From Takakia lepidozioides (taxonomy: Eukaryota > Streptophyta > Takakiopsida > Takakiales > Takakiaceae), in NCBI GenBank assembly GCA_030704615.1, contig CM060732.1, positions 18,290,001 to 18,354,000 of the forward strand: a DNA stretch of 64,000 bases, read 5' to 3'. Below are positions 56,643 through 64,000 of this stretch, one piece after another (position 1 is the first letter of the stretch; each line of letters starts with the position of its first letter). Below the pieces are notes generated by a model, which saw only the letters and a program-made list of their open reading frames with translations, did not search any database and was not told the DNA's origin. The translations under genes and the position numbers were made by a program.

Positions 56643-58193
56643 AAAGGACAGCCGTTAATTAGGATTCACATATCCAAAAAGTGGTTCAATTGGTAAGCGC
56701 AAACCGTTGGGTCTCACTAAATTAATCAGTCTGCTGATCGCACTGCATTGTGGGGGCAGATTAGAGAGAAGATCTTGGAACTTCCAAATGTTCAAAACTG
56801 GATCGTTGCCGGAGATTTCAATATGGTGGATAATTTCTCTGATAGGATGGCTCATTGTTCTCATTATCTTTCTGATGCTGAACAGATTGCTTGGGATATG
56901 CTCTGTTTCTCCGTTGGTTTAGCAGACTCCTTCCTAGAATCCCCCTCTGAATTGAAATTCACTTGGTCAAATCTTCGCCAACCCCCACATCTTAGTATGG
57001 CTCGTTAAGATGGTGTGTATTGCACTCAAACCCCCCTCTCTTGGTCTAAATGCTTACCGCTTGGTCCAATTCTTTCGGACTTCGATCATGTAGCTGTTTC
57101 TGTTACTTTTCTCCCTCCTGGCCTACATCAACGGGGCCGAGGATACTTTAAGCTCAATCCCTCCATCCTGGAAAGTGAGGAAGTTATTCAGCAGCTCAAA
57201 TCTAGGTGGCAGTCTGCTAGGGGTTATCTCTCCTTGCCAACTCTCATTTTCCTCCACAAGCTATATGCCACTAGAGAGCTTGCGCAAGCCATCTCTCTCA
57301 AGGTGGCCTCCGAAAAGAGCTCAAAGGGAAAGGGCCCTTATCAAATGTCTAAAACACTGCCAAAAGCTCTTGGAAGATGGCAGAGTCGGCCCTCTTACCA
57401 TGGAGTCCTATAGGACTGCAAAAAGGCACTTAGCTGACCTTTCAAAGAGCAAGGAGAATTTTATGAGGATTAAAGCAGGTGTTAATTGGTCGCTTAACCC
57501 TTAAGTGTCAAAACTCATTTTCACCCTCTCGTGGAAAAACATGACCTGGCCCGCAAAAAAAAAATTATCTATAGAATCTCTGTGTCCCTGTAAAACTGAC
57601 CGTTGGAATTACTTCCCACCTACCCCACCTCCTACCACAAAAAGTTTCACCAAAATCCAACTGCCAGATCTGAAGATTATGAAGTGTAGAGTGGGGACAA
57701 AAAAAAATCTCCACTAAGAACTAGGTGCCAAAAAAAGCAGTTTTTTGCTCGTACTTGGGCATTTTTAATTTTTTCTGTTTGAGAGTCTCAAGAATGTTGT
57801 TCCATACCTGATAACACACATCCTCATAAAATTTCAGTTTTCTCTGAAATGTTCTCAAGTGGGCTCCTTTGTAGTGACAAATTGGGGGGTCAAAATATGC
57901 CATTTTCTTTGGGCAGGCCAAAATCTCTCTTCCTAAAATTATACAAAAAAATTCAGCCGGTCAATCCCTAATCCCTCCGGTTGAAATGTCATGGGCTTCC
58001 ATATGAAGTCCCCGGAAAACTTTGAGGCCAATCAGCCAATGCACCGCATCCTTAGGTTCCCTGCCCAAGACTTCAAATGGCACACCTTTGGTAATAGCAT
58101 CCTCTCGATGGCAGCTCGTAGACGGTAGTCGTAAGGCACATTGGAACCTGCAAAGTAGAGTTCCAGACCCATGAAAGAGCATCCCAAACGCAG

Positions 58194-58284
58194 CCAATAA
58201 CTGTACCGTTATTGGCAGCCCAACAACGGACATGGAGGGAATGGGTGAGATAAACCATCAAATGCAATAACTGCACCGTTATTG
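58194..58284. repeat. two palindromic CAATAAC...GTTATTG copies
   Basis: Two near-identical imperfect palindromes (58194-58215 and about 58265-58284), with 8-bp and 7-bp perfect arms around six central bases, 70 bp apart inside the piggyBac-like element. Each arm carries a TAACTG/CCGTTA-type core resembling MYB sites. Function unknown. Confidence 0.75.
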
Positions 58285-58404
58285 GCCGGATGCAGTGAAG
58301 TGATACTTATCATACCGGAACACACCAAAGAATGGGAATTCACACTCCATCATCGATGCAAGTCATAGAACGATGGTATAACTGTGCATTTATATGCATG
58401 TTAC

Positions 58405-58589
58405 CTGAATAAAATTTGCATGGCTGCCAATGTACCCCCCTCCTGCTGCGGAATGTGCACACTTCTGTGCGCCTTCGCCAGCTCCCTGAAGAAGATGGAT
58501 GTGAATGCAATGCGCCACTTGTGAACGTAATCAGAAAGCGAGGCAATTTTGTCGTAATCAATGGACAGCTTAAATTGGTTCGTTTGCAC
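58405..58589 (-). CDS. exon-like captured segment, unidentified
   Basis: An open 185-bp minus-strand stretch with GAG before its first codon as a possible acceptor and a consensus donor (TTCAG|GTAACA) at its end. It reads TNQFKLSIDYDKIASLSDYV, then HKWRIAFTSIFFRELAKAHR and GGTLAAMQILFR. Amino-acid composition is protein-like, unlike its surroundings. I do not recognise the family. It could be host sequence captured by the DNA element or part of a gene formerly here. Confidence 0.35.
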
Positions 58590-58849
58590 CTCCAGTTGTT
58601 CTTGTGCGTTTTACATAACCTATCACAATGCAAACCAATATTCAGATGATGGGAACTACGCAGAGATAACATTATACCGTACTGACCTACCTTATTAGGC
58701 AATAATTAATGCCTCTCATTTTACAATAATTGGGACGTTATGGGGCATGCGCGAGCTGACCAGTGGGCCCTGCGCACGGACGCCCGGCTCCCCCCACCCG
58801 GACCCCCCGCCCACCGCTGCGCGCGGTCACCCACCTGCTGCCGCGGCCC

Positions 58850-59170
58850 CACCAGCCGCGCCCACGGCAGGCCAGTCCGCCCGCCAGTCCGCTGCCCGTG
58901 AGTCCAGTTCCCCTCAGTCCGCCAAACCGCCAGTCTGCCGGCCAGTCTGCTGTGCACGCCAGTCCGTTGTGCCAGTCCCCGCAAGTCCACCCAACAGTCC
59001 GTTGTGCCCGTTTGCTGCCCCCCAGTCTGCCAGTCTGCCAGTCCGCGCAGGCCGAAGGATCTGGATCGTCAATTCTGAGAAACCCATCCGCGCCATCCAT
59101 GCCTGTCCGTTGTGCCAGTCCCAGCCAGTCCACCCAACAGTGTGCCCGCCAGTCCGCCGCCCATGAGTCC
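58850..59170. repeat. GC-rich degenerate CCAGTCYGC repeat block
   Basis: The nonamer-like motif CCAGTCCGC/CCAGTCTGC recurs many times in loose tandem, in a strongly CG-rich patch unlike its surroundings. A longer unit containing GTTGTGCCAGTCCC and CCACCCAACAGT occurs twice, about 130 bp apart. The long reading frames it produces on both strands are low-complexity artefacts. Confidence 0.8.
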
Positions 59171-61088
59171 GCTTTCCTCCAGTCCACTGATGATGCCGCA
59201 TCTGGACCGTCCGTTCGCAAATGCCATCTGAGCCCTCCATTTTTAGGGCATGAATTGAAACCTTATCCCTGCTGTCTGCCACTTGCCAGCAGCCGCGAAC
59301 GTGCGCACTGATGCTCCTTGCACGTTGTCCATCGTGTCCACTGTACTGCGGCGCGTTTCTTGCAGGTTCTGAAGCGTGTCCTCTATACTGTACAGGGCAT
59401 GGACGTGGAAGCAGAAGGTGATGATATACTAAAAACGGGATGCTGGATTATACGGCCTCTTCGACAAAGTTTGCAAACACCCAAATCAGGACCCTTCAAC
59501 AAGAAGGACCTCCAATGGAAGAGAGACACGCAAGGTCGGTTTGACATTTAAGGGTTAAAGGCGAGAAGATGACCAGCTACTTTTTCCTAAAGGCCAAGCA
59601 AAGTCGCTCAAATGGGAGCATCAGCTCTATCAAAAATCATCTCGGCGTTTTAGTACACAGTCCTCGTGATATGGCCTCAGTTGCTGCTCACTACTTCTCT
59701 GGTTTATTCTGCAAGCAACCTCTTGACCCGAGCGCGGTTAGACATAGATCGGATTGAACTGTTGGCGGCAACTAAAGCCCTGGGCCCTCTTAAAGTTCTA
59801 GGTCTCGACGGTCTCCCGGTAGAGTTCTTCAAGGTGCTTTGGTCGGTGATTGGAGATGATTTTGTCAACGGGACCAACGATGTACTCGCCAAAGGAATCC
59901 TTCCTTCTTAGATGGCACAGGGTGTGATCACTCTCATTCACAAAAAGGGAGACAGAGACATGCTAGCTAACTTTAGACCAATCACCCTGTTGAATTCTTC
60001 CTACAAGATTATCACAAAGTGCCTGGCTATCCGTCTCCAACCTCTCCTGCCCAAGCTTATTCGCCCAGAGCAAACTGGATTCTTGAAGTACAGAATGATT
60101 CTTGATAATATCCTTCTCGCCCATGAGTCCCTCAACCTTGCTTCCAATCAGCCCTTGGCGATGCTAATGCTAGATTTCGAGAAGGCATTCTAGCATTAAT
60201 TGGGACTATCTACTTGGTGCCCTGCAAGCAATTGGGGTCTCTGGTGACTTTCTCAAGTGGATGAGAATTATGCTCTCTGCTGCTTCTAGCAAAGTTATCA
60301 TCAACGGGGCTATATCCAAAGCCTTTCCGCTCTTTCGCTCTGAGAGATAGGGTTGCCCCCTTTCTCCCTTCCTCTTTTTGATGGATAAAAGACATGACTC
60401 CATTGGGCTACGAATCCCATCCTCCATGCCTCCCCCCGGTGCCCCTTCCTCCATGCCTCACCTTGGCGCCCAACAGCCCTCTGTGAAGGCTTCTCTTTAT
60501 GCCGACGACACCACTCTCTTTATTGACAATAGTTCTTGGGGTAATGTCCAATCCTCGCTCAATTCTCTTAAGACCTTTTGTCAGGCATCTGGTCTAAAGG
60601 TCAACTGGAAGAAATCAGTCGGTCTTCTCAGCCATCTCTCCAATCCTTCCTCAGCTGCTCACTGTGCCCCCTGGGGTGACGATCTGGGTTTACGCTGGCT
60701 TGCACCTGGTGAAGGGCATCTTCTATTTGGTAACCAAATTGGGTTGGATCTTAACGATGGCATCAGATTTGCGCCTGTCCTTTCTAGCCTTAAAAGACAA
60801 TTCACTTATTGGAGCTCCCTTCATCTTTCAATCATTGGTAGGGCCCTGGTGGCCAACCAAATTCTGCTAGCTTCCTTCTAGTTTATAGCATCTGTGTGGT
60901 CCCCAGGGGGTGCTATCATCAAACAGGTCAAATCCCTCGTACGAAATTTTATTTGGGGTGCCACTAAGTCGGATTCTAACAAGAGAGCTCTTGTCAGTTG
61001 GGACCATCTTTGTCAAGAGAAAAAGGATGGAGGCTTGGGCTTAATTGACCCTCAGGCCCAGATCACTCCCCCCCCAGCGTAGCTACGG

Positions 61089-61176
61089 CGTGAGCCCAGC
61101 CCCGTGAGCCTGGGAGCTGAGCTCACGTTGAAGCTGCAAAGCGTGAGCTGAGCTCACACTTCAGGGAAGCGTGAGC
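61089..61176. repeat. clustered CGTGAGC/GCTCACG palindromes
   Basis: CGTGAGC occurs at 61089, 61103, 61142 and 61170, and its complement GCTCACG at 61121. GTGAGCTGAGCTCAC at 61143-61157 is a near-perfect palindrome. The cluster begins right where the L1 reading frame is cut off, so it may mark the end of another inserted element. Confidence 0.7.
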
Positions 61177-61493
61177 GGCACAAATCTGCTGGAGAAGCAG
61201 GTCCTATAGGCGAGGATTGCAGGAAGAGGGCCTATTACCGTGGACAAAACAAAGGGGGCCACCATGCACCGTGTCTGCAATGCCTGCACAAAAAGAGGAA
61301 TATGAAAATATGGCAGATTTGAGCTCAGAATGATTGACACACTTTATTTGAATTCACAGATAGACGCTTACAATGAATGGCATGTGCATTTGCCCTGGTT
61401 CCATGAACGAAATGTATGTGTTTGTCATAAATGCAAAGTCTTCACACGGTAACCTGGAAACCAGCATGGGAAGCGGGCATGGCTCGTATGTGT

Positions 61494-62657
61494 TCAAAGA
61501 GAATTTGGCGGAGCCCCACGTGAGGTGTCCCGCTGCAGAAGGGTGATGACTTCTCCGTAGCCTAGTGTGGCTTGGTGAATGAATTGGTCTCTCTTACCGT
61601 CGCAACACATAATTACAAGATATATGTAATATTGATGCTTGCAGAGGATCCACTTCCCTCTCATGCCGAGGGCGCCCTCACGCATCGTTACAAAATCCGG
61701 ACAAGTGCATTTAGGGAAATTCCCCACGGTAACCTGATATTCTTTGCCATGAAAAATTGAGCCAATAGACAGCACTGTGTAAATCCGTCCATACCCGGGG
61801 CAGGGACTTCGGTGATACGAGTCACCCGAGCCTGCAAAATAGCCGATTCCATCTTGCATTTGTGATTTGCACCCGATTCGTCATCAGCCGATTAGCGCTG
61901 TTTCTCAGCCGAGGGCAAGAAATATTCACGCACTTGCAATGCCCAACGCAAACCGACCTTCGAAATTTCAATCCAATGTCGTTGTGGATGTTCGATGTTT
62001 TTGTCATGCACCAAGGGTGTCCGTCATGTTTCTTGTCCATGCCTTGCAGAAGCCTAGCCAGTCCACTGGAAGACGTGGGAGGGTTGAGCTCAAACAAGAT
62101 GTCCCCATCAAACTTTGTTGGCACGTATTGAACCCGCTGCACATGAAGGGACTCCCAATCAACAAAACGCAACTCGCTCTTGCACCCAAGCACCCCTGCG
62201 AGGGCTTTCAATTTCGGAATGACACTCGTTATCTCCTGCAATTCGTCATCATCCAAGATGGGAGTGTGCACTGGCGGAGGAATCTCAGAAACATCCTCCG
62301 AGGACGAGTCTGAAAGAGTCACGAATGTAGTGGATGTGCTCACCTCTTGTTTCACATGAACTGTGCCCTTCTGCTGCACGACTGATGCTGCAGTGCCAGG
62401 GGTAACTACTGATCCTGCTGATTGTCTTCTCTCTTTTCCAAGGACATAGGATGTGCCTGGAAGGACTCTCCACTTCCTTCCACACTCGCCAACCAATGGT
62501 TTCTCCAAGTGCCCAGAATCCAAATTCCCATCCTCGTCATACACCTCTTTTTGAACAAGCAGATAACCCAATTCCAGCGGGAACACTGTAACCAGCTCAT
62601 CCTCATGAACAACTGCAAACCCATTGTCGTCTGTAGTGGTAGTCAGTGGAAGACTAC
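61494..62657 (-). pseudogene. SWIM zinc-finger protein, transposon-like, frameshifted
   Basis: One long exon-like region begins after an acceptor at 62657 (ATGCAG|GTAGTC). Part one (62657 to about 61822) contains an acidic Ser stretch (SDSSSEDVSEIPPP), HDGHPWCMTKTSNIHNDIGL and a putative zinc cluster (CVGHCKCVNISC). Part two, in another frame (about 61859-61494), reads YTVLSIGSIFHGKEYQVTVG and the SWIM motif KCTCPDF...GKWILCKHQYY (CxC...CxH). The two parts connect only through frame changes near 61830, so the copy is probably broken unless a small intron is missed. SWIM fingers occur in MULE transposases and FAR1-like proteins, and similar proteins, as I recall, form large uncharacterised families in non-flowering plants. 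No transposase catalytic core is visible. Confidence 0.6.
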
Positions 62658-63060
62658 CTGCATTGGAATGAAATCGAGCGAGTCTATCTTACTCCCTCGA
62701 CATGTTTTCCTCCACTGACCAAAAATTGCGATTCACAACGGAATCCCCGAACTGATAGCCCGTAATTCTCGAAAGGGGATCCACCACAAACAAACTGAGG
62801 TCAATAAGGTTAGCACTAACCCAAAGACTGTGGGCGATGCCTGCAAATGATGTAGGAATGACATGCACCGAACTTCGCAGACAACCACACTGAGAGACAC
62901 CAACCAAAAAAACTGTTTAGGGTGACAAGAAGCCACAAGAAGCCGTGCTGTATTTGGATGAAAAACAAACCCTAAACATGACATGAAACCATCAATTATG
63001 GAAAGACGACAACAACCCTAGAGAGCAGTAAACAGGAAGACCCCGAATGTAATGAGGTTG
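62658..63060. other. upstream of SWIM region, nothing assigned
   Basis: No supported exon or repeat. It may hold earlier exons of the SWIM reading frame. Confidence 0.35.
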
Positions 63061-64000
63061 TGTTGTGCACCTTGTCATTGTTTTTTTCATTTGGAATCGG
63101 CCTCATAGGGTATCTCTTTGAGCTTCAATGCACACTTACCTGGCAGCTCTAGCAGTGTGTGTCAACGCACACTGTTTGAGCCCACCTTGTCATTCTTTTT
63201 TTCATTTGGAAATCGGTCTCATAGGGCATCTCTTTGTTACACTTACCTGGCAGCTCCAGCAGTGTGCGTCAACGCACACTATTTGAGCCCACCTTGTCAT
63301 TGTTTTTTTTCATGTGAAAATCGGCCACATAGGGCATCTCTTTGAGCTTCAATAAACACTTACATGGTAGCTCCAGCAGCGTGCGTCAATGCACACTGTT
63401 TGAGCCCACCATGTCATTATATTTTTAATCTGAAAATCGGCCACATAAGACATCTCTTTGAGCTTCAATGCACACTTACGTGGCAGCTCAAATAGTGTGC
63501 GTCAACGCACACTGTTTGAGCCCAACTTGTCATTGTTTTTTTCATGTGAAAATTGGTCACATATGGCATGTATTTGAGGTTCAATGCAGACTTACCTGGC
63601 AGCTCAAACAGTGTGCGTCAACGCACACTGTTCCAGCCCACCATGTCATTGTTTTTTTTTATATGAAAATCGGCCACATAGGGCATCTCTTTGAGCCTCA
63701 ATACGCACTTACGTGACAGCTCAAACAGTGTGCATCAACGCACACTGTTTGACCCCAACATGTCTTTATTTTTTTCATGTGAAAATCGGCCACATAGGGC
63801 ATGTATTTGAGGTTCAATGCAGACTTACGTGGCAGCTCAAATAGTGTGCGTCAACGCACTCTAATGCAATCATCCATTTTTTATTTTATTTTTTTTTTTT
63901 TTTTTTTGAAAATCGGCCACATAGGGCATCTCAAGGCAGCTCCAGCAGTGTGCGTCAACGCACACTGTTTGAGCACACCATCTCATTATTTTTTTAATCT
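63061..64000. repeat. about 116-bp satellite with a palindrome per unit
   Basis: At least eight units (starts near 63071, 63186, 63293, 63410, 63526, 63642, 63759 and about 63875) with spacing of 107-117 bp, running off the window end. Each unit has a T-rich start, GAAAATCGGCCACATAGGGC, CTTACCTGGCAGCTC and then an inverted repeat centred on GTGTGCGTCAACGCACAC; arms reach 12-13 bp in the best units (about 63608-63633, 63721-63752). T runs vary in length. The reading frames crossing it are repeat artefacts. Confidence 0.92.

Larger units (their letters stand above)
57498..59554. mobile_element. piggyBac-like DNA element, non-autonomous
   Basis: 2057 bp inserted in the L1 remnant. Both ends are flanked by TTAA (57494-57497, 59555-59558). 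The termini are 15-bp inverted repeats with one mismatch: CCCTTAAGTGTCAAA (57498-57512) and its complement TTTGACATTTAAGGG (59540-59554). Removing the element plus one TTAA restores an uninterrupted L1 frame across the site. TTAA target duplication with CCC...GGG ends is diagnostic of the piggyBac superfamily, as known from animals and some algae. No transposase-like reading frame is recognisable, so it needs help from elsewhere. The interior holds palindromes, one exon-like segment and a GC-rich repeat block. Confidence 0.85.
56700..61075 (+). pseudogene. L1-type LINE remnant (endonuclease + RT), interrupted
   Basis: Endonuclease part: NWIVAGDFNMVDNFSDR and SDFDHVAVSVTF (about 56790-57110), with an in-frame TAA at 57006. 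After a frameshift near 57295 comes the linker KENFMRIKAG. The reading frame is cut at 57494 by a 2.06-kb DNA element and resumes at 59555 (GEKMTSYFFLKAKQSR). RT part: GLDGLPVEFFK, GVITLIHKKGDRDMLANFRP, PEQTGFLK, MLMLDFEKAF and catalytic ASLYADDTTLF (about 59790-60540), then SWDHLCQEKKDGGLG. There are several in-frame stops (for example near 59909 and 60192). The C-terminus is cut off at about 61075. This belongs to the usual plant L1 clade and is unrelated to LINE-A. Confidence 0.88.

Noticed and set aside
58738..59311. Several long overlapping frames on both strands
   Set aside because: They arise from the GC-rich CCAGTCYGC repeat block; low-complexity and open in many frames at once.
63118..63716. 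Repeated small proteins in the last kilobase
   Set aside because: The same frame recurs in each satellite unit; explained by the tandem repeat rather than coding.
1..64000. tRNA, rRNA, CRISPR array, bacterial operon or origin signals
   Set aside because: No cloverleaf-compatible GGTTCRA box context, no rRNA landmarks, no spaced direct-repeat array of CRISPR type; gene structure is eukaryotic throughout.

Overview
The window reads as nuclear DNA of a streptophyte (a land plant or a close algal relative). All five recognisable host genes have plant-type orthologues, are split into many short exons with GT-AG (occasionally GC-AG) introns, and are close in length and sequence to plant proteins: 5-oxoprolinase, an AAK1/NAK-family kinase, a FYVE-containing FAB1, CCT6 and a small cyclophilin. 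The 5-oxoprolinase has at least 34 coding exons where, as I recall, the Arabidopsis gene has none. That, together with an unusual single-ORF LINE family, argues against a flowering plant. The species cannot be named from the sequence.

Layout. 1-14010 (+): the 3' nine-tenths of a 5-oxoprolinase gene whose first exons lie left of the window. 15302-19373 (-): a Ser/Thr kinase of the AAK1/NAK family, head-to-head with a small cyclophilin (19882-21405, +). 21867-24590 (-): a multi-exon gene I could assemble from splice phases but do not recognise. 25469-48189 (-): a 19-exon FAB1/PIKfyve phosphatidylinositol-3-phosphate 5-kinase whose introns carry at least ten retroelement pieces. 50044-55744 (+): CCT6, the zeta subunit of the cytosolic chaperonin, head-to-head with FAB1. 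56.7-61.1 kb: a dead L1-type LINE split by a 2057-bp element with piggyBac hallmarks (TTAA duplication, CCC...GGG ends). 61.5-62.7 kb (-): a SWIM zinc-finger open region, frameshifted and probably transposon-derived. 63.06 kb to the end: a satellite of about 116 bp whose every unit contains a strong palindrome.

The most striking theme is one LINE family (here LINE-A) present as at least fourteen pieces: one near full-length copy (34.2-39.2 kb), truncated copies, and five tiny insertions of 35-38 bp that hold only the extreme 3' end of the element. At least four of the tiny ones have clear 12-17 bp target-site duplications. The insertion junction is repeatedly followed by TCTC, and several copies sit in (GA)n/(TC)n tracts, pointing to microsatellite-directed insertion and an odd ultra-short retrotransposition product.

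The host genes do not form an operon-like pathway. FAB1 (endosomal PI(3,5)P2 synthesis) and the AAK1-like kinase (adaptor/endocytosis class) both act in membrane traffic, but their proximity may be chance. Exon limits were set by hand from splice consensus, reading phase and remembered protein conservation; the exon sums of the kinase, cyclophilin, FAB1 and CCT6 are all divisible by three.
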